From the NCBI RefSeq assembly GCF_022807975.1, contig NZ_CP094358.1, positions 682,001 through 746,000 on the forward strand: 64,000 nt of DNA, read 5' to 3'. The stretch is from Abyssalbus ytuae. Lineage in GTDB: Bacteria > Bacteroidota > Bacteroidia > Flavobacteriales > Flavobacteriaceae. This document shows, piece by piece, positions 32,716 through 41,623 of this stretch (positions are counted from its first letter, which is position 1; every line of letters begins with the position of its first letter). Both the position numbers and the translations under genes were made by a program. The notes below the pieces were generated by a model, which was not told the DNA's origin, ran no database searches, and saw only the letters and a program-made list of their open reading frames with translations.

Positions 32716-32726
32716 AATACGTTTTT

Positions 32727-35700
32727 TTAAAAATTAACATTGAGGCTTAATCCTAAACTTCTGGTGGTAGGTAATGAATAAAACAAAACTCCTTGCCTGA
32801 AATTGGAAGTTGAATAGCTTGATTCCGGATCAAAATTATCCACCTTTTTATATAAGAAAAAGAGGTTTCTACCGGTTAAACTTACCGCTGCGTTGGTAAT
32901 AAAAGTTTTATCCAGCAATTTTTTAGGAAAACGGTATGTCAGACTTACTTCGCGCAATCTTACATTGGTTTGGTCATACACATACTCTGATCCTATATTA
33001 CTTACAGCCCCCCAGTAATCCTGAGCACTTATAGTTGTTGTGTTAGGTATAAAATTTCCAGTGCCATCATCAACAACTCCTTCAACCACTACGCCTGATT
33101 CTCTGAATTGTAAAGATCTTTTTGATACCCCTGTGTCATCGAGGGAAGCATCCGTAAAGGAATACACATCACCGCCAAGTCTAAAATCAATCAAAGTATT
33201 GAGAGTAAAATTTTTATAGCTGAATGTATTGGTGAAACCTCCCACTGCATCCGGTTGATAATTACCTTGTTTTACACGTTCAGAAGTAGCCTGTGGCCTT
33301 CCTTCGGAAGTTAAAATTAATTGCCCGGCATCATTTCGCAACCAGGTAGTCGTATAAATATCTCCAAAACCACCGCCCACCTGAGCCCTTACATCAACAA
33401 TTCCTCCATTACTGGAACTAAATGTAAAGTTATCCTGACCTTCAATGAGGCTCTCAAGTTTGTTTTTGTTTTTTGATATATTAATTGAAGTATCCCACTT
33501 AAAGTTTTCTGATTGAACAGGAGTCCCTCCAATTAACACTTCAAATCCCTTATTAGTAATTTTCCCCACATTTGTTCTGAAATAATCGTATCCTGTTCCG
33601 GGGTCAACGGGTACATCAAAAATAAGGTCGGTAGAGGTAATATTGTAATAAGAGAAGTCTGCAAAAAACCTGTTGTTAAAGGCCCTGAATTCAAACCCGA
33701 AATCAGTAGAAGTAACATCTTCTGGCTTAAGACTTTCACTAAATTTAATATTTGGCCGGTCTATTTGGGTAACATTATTGAAACTATTCGGAATTATTTT
33801 AAAAAGATTTACAATTTGCTGAGGATCAGTATCATTACCAACATTTGCTATACTTATTCTTATTTTAGCTAAATTGATCTTAGTATTATTAAGATCAAAA
33901 ATTTGATCTAACAATAAACTTAAACTACCGGAGCTGTAAAAATAAGACCTGTTTTCGGAAGATAATGCTGAAGACCAATCATTTCTGCCTGTCACTTCCA
34001 AATATATCATGTCTTCATATGATAATGAAGCCTGCCCATATACAGAGTGTACTTTCTTTTCTATTTCTCCCGATTGTTGTGCTACGATCTTCTCGCCATC
34101 AGTATTATCGAGAAAATATCTGCCCGGAATTCTGAAATCTTCACCAGTTATTTTAGAGGTACTCACAGATGAATGTCTTGCATTAGCACCCGCATTGGCT
34201 GAAAGATTGAATTTTTCGCTGATATCCTTGTTAAACATAACCAAAAAATCATAATTGGTTTCAGTTCTTTCCGTTTTATTAAAAACGATAAGCCCCCCAG
34301 GATAAAAATGGTGGCCTGTTGCAGTAATATCCTCTGTATTATGGTTTATCGCATCGGTACCTACTCTTACAAAGGCTGATAGCCAATCGGTAAATTTATA
34401 GTCCATTTTTGCGTAGCCGTAAATTCTTTTACGTTTGTCTTTGTTGGAGTCGTTATACACCATCCAGTGCGGATTTCCCGCCCCGTTAATCGCTGCTATA
34501 ACATTATAAGGGTTATTGGGGTCTATAGGATTGTCAACATTTTGATATTGCCTTAGGTCATTAATATTTACATTTCGCGGGATGGTTAATAAATATGCGG
34601 CAATACCTTCGGTACCTTGTTCCGGCCTGTTTTTAGCATCCTGTAAAAAGTAAGTTACCTTCGCATCAAAAGATAATTTGTCCGACAATTGCATTTGTCC
34701 TCTAAGATTAAAATTATTTCTGGTAACAGACGAATTGGGCAAAATAGAACCAATATCTGAATTTGTATAGGAAAAGAATAGAGAAGATTTTTCCGTTCCA
34801 CCACTTATAGCCAGTGTATTTACAAAACTGGTTCCTGTATTAAAAAAGTCTTTTACATTATTTGGTTGCGCCGAATAAGGCCTTAATTCTCCGTTGAATT
34901 CTAACTGCTGGGAACCGTCAAATTCGGGCCCCCATGAATATTCCCTGGTTACCGCTGCTACTTCATTTACAAGAGTATTATCAGTATCCGGTTGAATATC
35001 GGGAAAATTACCATCGGTTCCCCTTCCGTATTGATTTTGATATTCAGGCAGTACCAAAGGCTTTTCAAAAGTTGTACTGGTAGTATATGAAATTCCGAGC
35101 CCTTTACCAAGTGAACCCTTTTTGGTAGTGATAACTATGGCTCCGTTACTGGCACGGGAACCATATAAAGCAGCAGCATTGGGCCCTTTTAATACAGAAA
35201 TAGATTCAATATCGTCGGGGTTAATATCGGAAATACCCGAACCAAAATCTCCCACACTATATTCATTGGCTGCAACTTCCCCACTTCGTATTTCATTTAG
35301 TGATTCAATAGTGGTTAAACCCGAGTTATCTATGGGAACACCATCAATTACATACAAAGGCTGGTTTTCCCCTTTTAATGAGTTATTACCCCTAATCACA
35401 ATTCTGGTACCTCCTGCCGGGCCTGAAGTAGATCGTGTAACTACCACCCCGGCTACCTTACCGGCTAACGAACTTGCTACGTTTGGTTCTTTAACCAGGG
35501 AAACAGAAGAACCATCTACCTGGGTGACAGAATATCCCAATGACTTTTTTTCTCGGGAAATTCCTAACGATGTTACAACCACTTCGTCTAAAGCCTCATA
35601 ATTTTCTTCTAAAACCACATTAATGGCAGTTCTTCCATTTACAGGTATTTCGAGGCTTTTAAAACCTAAATAAGAAAATTGTAAAACCGGTGCTTCGCCG

Positions 35701-35897
35701 TCAACATCTATAGAATAACCTCCGTCAAAATCAGAGGACGTTCCTATAGAAGTACCTTTCACAATAATATTAACCCCTGCCAGGGGAATATTATCTGTAT
35801 CGGTAATAGTTCCTGTAATTGTTACAGATTGTGCAGATGTATAACTGAAATAAAAAAAGCACAAAATAAACAACAGATGTAGTTTTTTTTTAATCAT
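32727..35897 (-). CDS. SusC/RagA TonB-linked outer-membrane transporter
   Basis: A 1056-residue protein with signal peptide (residues 1-23), an N-terminal carboxypeptidase-like domain (VTITGTITDTDNIPLAGVNI), a TonB-box region near EALDEVVVTSLG, a plug domain (LVVRG replaced by RIVIRGNNSL, then PLYVIDGVPID) and a long beta-barrel ending ...LGLSLNVNF with the C-terminal Phe. It imports substrate energised by TonB. Together with the SusD-like gene it is an orphan pair. The 495 bases upstream (35898-36392) hold no clear -7 element for it. Confidence 0.94.
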   Translation of the reverse strand: MIKKKLHLLFILCFFYFSYTSAQSVTITGTITDTDNIPLAGVNIIVKGTSIGTSSDFDGGYSIDVDGEAPVLQFSYLGFKSLEIPVNGRTAINVVLEENYEALDEVVVTSLGISREKKSLGYSVTQVDGSSVSLVKEPNVASSLAGKVAGVVVTRSTSGPAGGTRIVIRGNNSLKGENQPLYVIDGVPIDNSGLTTIESLNEIRSGEVAANEYSVGDFGSGISDINPDDIESISVLKGPNAAALYGSRASNGAIVITTKKGSLGKGLGISYTTSTTFEKPLVLPEYQNQYGRGTDGNFPDIQPDTDNTLVNEVAAVTREYSWGPEFDGSQQLEFNGELRPYSAQPNNVKDFFNTGTSFVNTLAISGGTEKSSLFFSYTNSDIGSILPNSSVTRNNFNLRGQMQLSDKLSFDAKVTYFLQDAKNRPEQGTEGIAAYLLTIPRNVNINDLRQYQNVDNPIDPNNPYNVIAAINGAGNPHWMVYNDSNKDKRKRIYGYAKMDYKFTDWLSAFVRVGTDAINHNTEDITATGHHFYPGGLIVFNKTERTETNYDFLVMFNKDISEKFNLSANAGANARHSSVSTSKITGEDFRIPGRYFLDNTDGEKIVAQQSGEIEKKVHSVYGQASLSYEDMIYLEVTGRNDWSSALSSENRSYFYSSGSLSLLLDQIFDLNNTKINLAKIRISIANVGNDTDPQQIVNLFKIIPNSFNNVTQIDRPNIKFSESLKPEDVTSTDFGFEFRAFNNRFFADFSYYNITSTDLIFDVPVDPGTGYDYFRTNVGKITNKGFEVLIGGTPVQSENFKWDTSINISKNKNKLESLIEGQDNFTFSSSNGGIVDVRAQVGGGFGDIYTTTWLRNDAGQLILTSEGRPQATSERVKQGNYQPDAVGGFTNTFSYKNFTLNTLIDFRLGGDVYSFTDASLDDTGVSKRSLQFRESGVVVEGVVDDGTGNFIPNTTTISAQDYWGAVSNIGSEYVYDQTNVRLREVSLTYRFPKKLLDKTFITNAAVSLTGRNLFFLYKKVDNFDPESSYSTSNFRQGVLFYSLPTTRSLGLSLNVNF

Positions 35898-36392
35898 TAG
35901 TTTAAGCTTTAGTTAATAATTTGTTAAGTAAATCAAAAAAAAAGAATTTTGTTAAAATTTTTCGACAAACAACAAGCGCAGAAAGTTAAACCTTCTATAA
36001 TTAGCTACATTGGTAAAAATCAACAAATTAGGCATCTGTCAATTTGTATTATAATACCTTTTAAATAAGTAAGTAAAATCAGTATTAATGAAGGTTTTTA
36101 CAAGTTGTTCATATTTCCATGATGCATATTTTGGTTCATCATATTGTTTTAAATAAGCAACTTAGTATGCCATTTCTCCCACTTACTGCTTCATAAACAT
36201 CAGTTATTACAATACGCTGGTATAATTCATATTATGTATATAGCTTTGAGATACCCTCTTAAGCTGATTATTTTTTCCTTATCCTGAAATAAAGTTCCAA
36301 AATTCCGGAATCACAGGGCTTAACAAAACAACCATTTTACAGGCAAAAATAAGAAGGCATTTTAGTAATAATTTTTTTAAAATATTTAAAAC
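35898..36392. other. Intergenic DNA with no recognised gene
   Basis: AT-rich DNA between the divergent SusC and repeat-protein genes. A minus-strand TATTTTTG at 36344-36351 would give a 450-base leader for SusC and is unconvincing. No other signal was found. Confidence 0.6.
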
Positions 36393-39300
36393 ATGGAAGA
36401 GAATACCCTAAAACTCCCTAAAACAAAAGAAGAACTGGCTATTGAAGAATCACGCGCAAGGTTGAAAGAGTTAATGGTCGCTAAAGCACAAGGCCAAGAT
36501 GTGGAAGAAAAGCTAACATCCTTTCTGCAATGGAAAGGGGAGAATGACCCACAAACAAAGCGTGCTTTAACATATTATATGGAAAATAGAAACGAAAAAG
36601 AGCTGAAAGCCTCTTATTTAACCCTTGAAAGCATAAAAAAACGCGGAGACCTGGAAGAAATCATTTATACTTCAAAAGAAGGACAAAATCTTGAAGGAGA
36701 AGACTTAACAGCCGTTCTTAATAAACACATTAAAAATGAAGTAGAACGGCAATCTTTGTCATCATTTATATGGGATACATACGTCTATTATAATGGAGAT
36801 TTGAAAAAACATGAAACACTACCGGGCTTACGTGAAACTGTAAAACAAAAACGGGCACGACGTGCCTTAATGGACATTAAAGCTGAAAACCAAAATATTG
36901 AAGAAAAACTAACCGCTTTTCTGCAATGGCAAGGTGAAGATGACCCTCAAACAAAGCGTGGTCTAATGTACTATATGGAAAACCGGAATAAGCAGGAACT
37001 AAAAAAAGCCCCACATCGTATTATAGACGATATAAAGGCGCGGGGCCTCCTCGAAGAAATCATTTATACTTCAAAAGAAGGACAAAATCTTGAAGGAGAA
37101 AATCTTGAAACTCTTCTCAAAAAGAAAAAAATACCCCAATACATAGGTAATTATATAAATGAAAACCATGCAGAAGGACAGGGATTTGATGCCTATAAAA
37201 GTTTTGATGAATTATGCAGAAAGACATTCTTTAAAGAACTGGCCAACAAAATAGAAGAAGGCATAAACGGAAAAGAGATGGTGACTTTCCTTCAGGAAAA
37301 CCAAGTTTTTTTAACCCCCTTAATACACCCGCTATCGTATTATATAATGAATCGGTCCATTAATGAAACCGAAAGAAAGCGACTCCTGGAGGATGTAAAA
37401 AGATATCCTACTCTTGAGGATTTCATTACAGCAAACAGGATAAAAGAAAAAGAACGCAAAGACCTGGAAGAACTGGCTTATAGTACCCGGCAAGGCATAA
37501 GCGAAAACATTCTAAAAACTTTTCTTGGGGGTTTTGTTACTAAAAAAGAAGTGATGCCTTTAGTATGGTATATAAGGAACAGGGCTTATAATCCCGAAGA
37601 AAAGGAACAACTTGTACAAAACCTGATAAAATATAAGACTATTAATAAATTTATTAAAGAAAGCGACGTTATAAAACGCGCCCTCCCAGAAGAACTGGCT
37701 TATAAAATACAACGGGGCATAGACTCTAAAGAACTAAGGTCTATACTGAAGAGTAACAAGTTTGTTTCTAAACAGGTAGTGATGCCTTTAGTATGGTATA
37801 TAAGCAACAGGGCTTACAATCCCGAAGAAAAGGAACAACTCATACAAAAACTAAAATGTAACACTATTGATGAATTTATTAAAAAAAATAACATCAAAGA
37901 ACATGCACACAAGGAAGCCCTGAAAGGACTGGCTTATAAAATACAACAGGGTATAAGCGAAAAAGATCTCATAACTTTACTAGAGTCCAACAGGTTTATT
38001 CCTAAACAAGCAATACTGCCTTTGGTATATTATATAAAGAATAGGTCTTACAATCCCAAAGAAAAGGAACAACTCGTACAAAACCTGGGGGAACGTAGCT
38101 CTATTAATGACTTCATTATAACCAACAAGCTAGTAAAACGCGCAATCCCGGAAAAACTGGCTTATAAAATACAACGGGGCATAAGCGAAAAATATCTCAT
38201 CACTTTACTTAAAAGAGATAACCTTGTTTCAAAAAATGAAGTGGTGCCTTTGGTATATTATATAGAAAACAGGTCTAACAATCCCGATGAAAAGGAACAA
38301 CTTGTACAAGACCTAAAATGTAACACTATTGATGGATTTATTAAAAAAAATAACATCAAAGGACGCGCCCTTCCGGAAAAACTGGCTTATAAAATACAAC
38401 GGGGCATAAGCGACGAAGATCTCATAACTTTACTAGAGTCCAACAGGTTTATTCCTAAACAAGCAATACTGCCTTTAGGATATTATATAGAAAACAGGGC
38501 TTACAATTCCAAAGAAAAGGAACAACTCATACAAAACCTGATAAAATATAAGACTATTAATGAATTCATTACAACCTACAACGTAAAACAACGTAAACCC
38601 CTGGAAGAATTGACCTGGAAAATAAGTAACGCTAATAATGAAGAAGAGCAAAAAAAGTTACTGGCAGAAATAAAAAATCCAAAACACTTAAGTGCTTTTA
38701 TCGCAAACAGGTTACTCCACCCCCAACAAAGACACCAACTTGCAGAAGATTTAAAAAAATGCACCTCTGTTGAAGAATTTGTGAAAAACAACAAGATAAA
38801 AGAACGCAAACCTGTAGAAGTATTAGCCAAAAATATACAACGGGATACAAGTGGACAAAAGCTAAGGATTTTGCTCGATAAGAACAATCTTGTTTCTAAG
38901 GGAGAAGTGTCGCCTTTAGTTTTATACTTAAAAAACAGGTCTCACAATACACAGGAAAAACAACAGCTTATAGAAGATTTAATAAAATGTGATAACCTTA
39001 ATGAATTTATTAAAAAAAACAGCGTCAAAGAACGAGCCCTTCCGGAAGAACTGGCTTATAAAATACAACAGGATATAAGCGGGATCGATCTCATGACTTT
39101 ACTTAAAAGAGATAATCTTGTTTCAGAAAATGAAGTGTTGCCTTTGGCATATTACATAGAAAACAGATCTTACAATGCTACAGAGAGACACCAGCTTATA
39201 GGGCAACTAAAAGAACAGAATAATATTAAGGAGTTCATTGACACCAACCATCTGGGCGAACGTTTTCAAGTGGAAGTATTAATTTTTAAGATAAACATCG

Positions 39301-40613
39301 CCAACACTGAAGAAAAGCAAAATAAACTTCTTCAGGAAGTAAAAGAACGTTTTCAAAACCATTTAAGTTCTTGTATAGCCCACAGGTTACAACACCCGGA
39401 ACAAAGACACCAACTTGCAGAAGATTTAAAAAAATGCACCTCTGTTGAAGAATTTGTGAAAAACAACAAGATAAAAGAACGCAAACTTGTAGAAGTATTA
39501 GCCAAAAATATACAACGGGATATAAGTGGGATCGATCTCATGACTTTACTTAAAAGAGATAATCTTGTTTCAGAAAATGAAGTGTTGCCTTTGGCATATT
39601 ACATAGAAAACAGATCTTACAATGCTACAGAGAGACACCAGCTTATAGGGCAACTAAAAGAACAGAATAATATTAAGGAGTTCATTGACACCAACCATCT
39701 GGGCGAACGTTTTCAAGTGGAAGTATTAATTTTTAAGATAAACATCGCCAACACTGAAGAAAAGCAAAATAAACTTCTTCAGGAAGTAAAAGAACGTTTT
39801 CAAAACCATTTAAGTTCTTGTATAGCCCACAGGTTACAACACCCGGAACAAAGAGAACAACTTATAAAAGATCTAAAAAAATGTACCACTATTGAAGAAT
39901 TTGTGAAAAACAACAAGATAAAAGAACGCAAACCTGTAGAAGTATTAGCCAAAAATATACAACGGGATATAAGCGAAAAAGATCTCATCACTTTACTTAA
40001 AAGAGATAATCTTGTTTCAGAAAATGAAGTGCTACCTTTGGTATATTATATAGAAAACAGGGCTAACAATCCCGATGAAAAGGAACAACTTGTAGAGCAA
40101 CTAAAAGGACATACCAATATTAAGGAGTTTTTTGATACGAACCATCTGAAAGAACGTTTTTTACTGGAAGAATTAATTTTTAAGATAAACATCGCCAACA
40201 CTAAAAAAAGGCAAAATAAACTTCTTCAGGAAGTAAAAAAACGTTTTCAAAACCATTTAAGTTCTTGTATAGCCCACAGGTTACAACACCCGAAACAAAG
40301 AGAACAGCTTATAAAAGATCTAAAAAAATGTACCACTATTAACGACTTCCTTCAAAAAAACAATACAAACTCAAGTAAAACACTACCCGTTCCCGTTCCC
40401 CTTAGTAGATTAGATAAATTTTCTCAACCGGGAATAGTATCATCCTATAATAACGGGAAATTGGTACAGATATCACACATGCCCCGTATTCAAAAGAAAA
40501 AACATGAAGATTTACGTGGCAAGCCCTGGGCAAACTCAGGAAAATCAGAGGGCTCTAGTCAATCTAACAAGTCAAATAGAACAAAAAGGCTTTTTGGCTG
40601 GGGCCGGGGGTAG
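36393..40613 (+). CDS. 1406-residue helical repeat protein, function unknown
   Basis: I do not recognise this protein. It has no signal peptide or membrane segment. Residues 1-220 hold two related copies (LQWKGENDPQTKRALTYYMENR and a second with YYMENRN...YTSKEGQNLEGE), and about 14 further units of roughly 73-76 residues follow. The shared core is (L)xxYIxNR, then a K/E/Q-rich EKEQLxxxLK and TIxEFIxxNxIKER. From about residue 750 two subtypes (YYIENRSYN.. and CIAHRLQHP..) alternate as a 149-residue super-repeat. The C-terminal 80 residues are basic and Ser/Gly/Pro-rich. All units look alpha-helical, suggesting a solenoid scaffold. Neighbours give no clue. Confidence 0.85.
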   Translation: MEENTLKLPKTKEELAIEESRARLKELMVAKAQGQDVEEKLTSFLQWKGENDPQTKRALTYYMENRNEKELKASYLTLESIKKRGDLEEIIYTSKEGQNLEGEDLTAVLNKHIKNEVERQSLSSFIWDTYVYYNGDLKKHETLPGLRETVKQKRARRALMDIKAENQNIEEKLTAFLQWQGEDDPQTKRGLMYYMENRNKQELKKAPHRIIDDIKARGLLEEIIYTSKEGQNLEGENLETLLKKKKIPQYIGNYINENHAEGQGFDAYKSFDELCRKTFFKELANKIEEGINGKEMVTFLQENQVFLTPLIHPLSYYIMNRSINETERKRLLEDVKRYPTLEDFITANRIKEKERKDLEELAYSTRQGISENILKTFLGGFVTKKEVMPLVWYIRNRAYNPEEKEQLVQNLIKYKTINKFIKESDVIKRALPEELAYKIQRGIDSKELRSILKSNKFVSKQVVMPLVWYISNRAYNPEEKEQLIQKLKCNTIDEFIKKNNIKEHAHKEALKGLAYKIQQGISEKDLITLLESNRFIPKQAILPLVYYIKNRSYNPKEKEQLVQNLGERSSINDFIITNKLVKRAIPEKLAYKIQRGISEKYLITLLKRDNLVSKNEVVPLVYYIENRSNNPDEKEQLVQDLKCNTIDGFIKKNNIKGRALPEKLAYKIQRGISDEDLITLLESNRFIPKQAILPLGYYIENRAYNSKEKEQLIQNLIKYKTINEFITTYNVKQRKPLEELTWKISNANNEEEQKKLLAEIKNPKHLSAFIANRLLHPQQRHQLAEDLKKCTSVEEFVKNNKIKERKPVEVLAKNIQRDTSGQKLRILLDKNNLVSKGEVSPLVLYLKNRSHNTQEKQQLIEDLIKCDNLNEFIKKNSVKERALPEELAYKIQQDISGIDLMTLLKRDNLVSENEVLPLAYYIENRSYNATERHQLIGQLKEQNNIKEFIDTNHLGERFQVEVLIFKINIANTEEKQNKLLQEVKERFQNHLSSCIAHRLQHPEQRHQLAEDLKKCTSVEEFVKNNKIKERKLVEVLAKNIQRDISGIDLMTLLKRDNLVSENEVLPLAYYIENRSYNATERHQLIGQLKEQNNIKEFIDTNHLGERFQVEVLIFKINIANTEEKQNKLLQEVKERFQNHLSSCIAHRLQHPEQREQLIKDLKKCTTIEEFVKNNKIKERKPVEVLAKNIQRDISEKDLITLLKRDNLVSENEVLPLVYYIENRANNPDEKEQLVEQLKGHTNIKEFFDTNHLKERFLLEELIFKINIANTKKRQNKLLQEVKKRFQNHLSSCIAHRLQHPKQREQLIKDLKKCTTINDFLQKNNTNSSKTLPVPVPLSRLDKFSQPGIVSSYNNGKLVQISHMPRIQKKKHEDLRGKPWANSGKSEGSSQSNKSNRTKRLFGWGRG
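39081..39854 (+). repeat. Two identical 327-bp copies inside the repeat protein gene
   Basis: By eye, 39081-39407 and 39528-39854 match at every base, with a period of 447 bases (149 codons). A second near-identical pair (38725-38811 and 39400-39486) is linked. The identity implies recent tandem duplication. Confidence 0.9.
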
Positions 40614-40680
40614 TATTAATCAATACTCCCGGACTATTTGAAATAAATCCTGATATTTAAACAATCATGGTAAAAAAAGT

Positions 40681-40717
40681 AAACCCCGTACAAGTGTAAC
40701 CAGCCTGTACGGGATTT
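40681..40717 (+). terminator. Terminator after the repeat protein gene
   Basis: CCCCGTACA pairs with TGTACGGG around a loop of about 12, followed by ATTTATATTTTT. It lies about 70 bases past the stop. Confidence 0.75.
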
Positions 40718-40724
40718 ATATTTT

Positions 40725-40935
40725 TATACCAGTTCTGATTTAAATTTGCTCAAAAGAAAAATGATGGATTTTTGCTCCCTGGCTCAGACCTGCCCTGAGC
40801 GAAATCTAAGGATCGGGGCCAGGTTTAGACGAAAAAGAAAACGAAAGCGTAGCCGTAGCTACGGTTGAGTTTTATTTTGAAGTCTAGAGCAAAAAGGCGC
40901 ATTTTTATTGAGTAAATTTAAGTCGGAAATGGTAT
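40725..40935. mobile_element. MITE-like inverted-repeat element, 211 bp
   Basis: The two ends pair over about 50 bases with mismatches: 40725-40777 (TATACCA...TTTTTGCTC) against 40887-40935 (GAGCAAAAA...TGGTAT). The interior holds a second nested pair (CTGGC...GGCCAG) and the palindrome CCGTAGCTACGG. No ORF lies inside. This is the shape of a MITE or a large hairpin. No target-site duplication was confirmed. Confidence 0.6.
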
Positions 40936-41119
40936 TATACCCTCAACTGAGAAATCGGGATGTAAATGCATTCACTAACTTTCAAAGTTAGAAGTACATC
41001 AAGTATTAAACTCCAATCAACAAATCAACTAATCCCATCAACGGTCATTCGGTCATTTCTGCACATAGAATACTGCCTACTGAATAAGCTATGCTCCCCC
41101 ATTTGCTTTTATAATATCA

Positions 41120-41497
41120 GACAGCATAGTGTCCGGAGGTCTGACAGCATAATGTCCGGAGGTCTGACAGCATAATGTCTGGAGGTCTGACAGCATAGTG
41201 TCTGGAAGTTAGTCTGCATAATGACTAGATGTTAGTCTGCATAATGACTAGGTGTTAGTCTGCATAATGACTAGGTGTTAGTCTGCATAATGACTAGACG
41301 TTAGTCTGCATAATGACTAGATGTTAGTCTGCATAATGACTAGACGTTAGTCTGCATAATGACTAGGTGTTAGTCTGCATAATGACTAGGTGTTAGTCTG
41401 CATAATGACTAAGTGTTAGTCTGCATAATGACTAGATGTTAGTCTGCATAATGACTAGACGTTAGTCTGCATAATGATTAAATGTTAGTCTGCATAA
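41120..41497. repeat. 23-bp tandem array, about 17 units in two families
   Basis: Units begin at 41120, 41143, 41166 and 41189 (family 1, GACAGCATAATGTC core) and then every 23 bases from 41212 to 41488 (family 2, GTCTGCATAATGAC core; 12 full units and a partial). The phase is unbroken across the families. There are no spacers, so it is not a CRISPR array. 40936-41119 and 41498-41623 hold no gene. Confidence 0.92.
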
Positions 41498-41623
41498 GAT
41501 GGGCGCAAAACACTGCACCGTATCAAAATGTTGATAACATAATCACGAAAATGTACTGATAGTATAAGCGGAATCTTTCCGGTGGATTGAAAATGTGTGT
41601 ACCAGGGTTAGTGTGTGGAAAAT

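Noticed and set aside
36344-36351. Promoter for SusC in the upstream gap
   Set aside because: It would give a 450-base leader and lacks a matching TTG; the match is likely chance.
40966-41175. 69-codon plus-strand ORF
   Set aside because: It ends inside the 23-bp array, has no recognisable domain and no promoter or good start context.
41120-41497. CRISPR array
   Set aside because: Units are contiguous at 23 bp with no spacers, and no cas gene is present.
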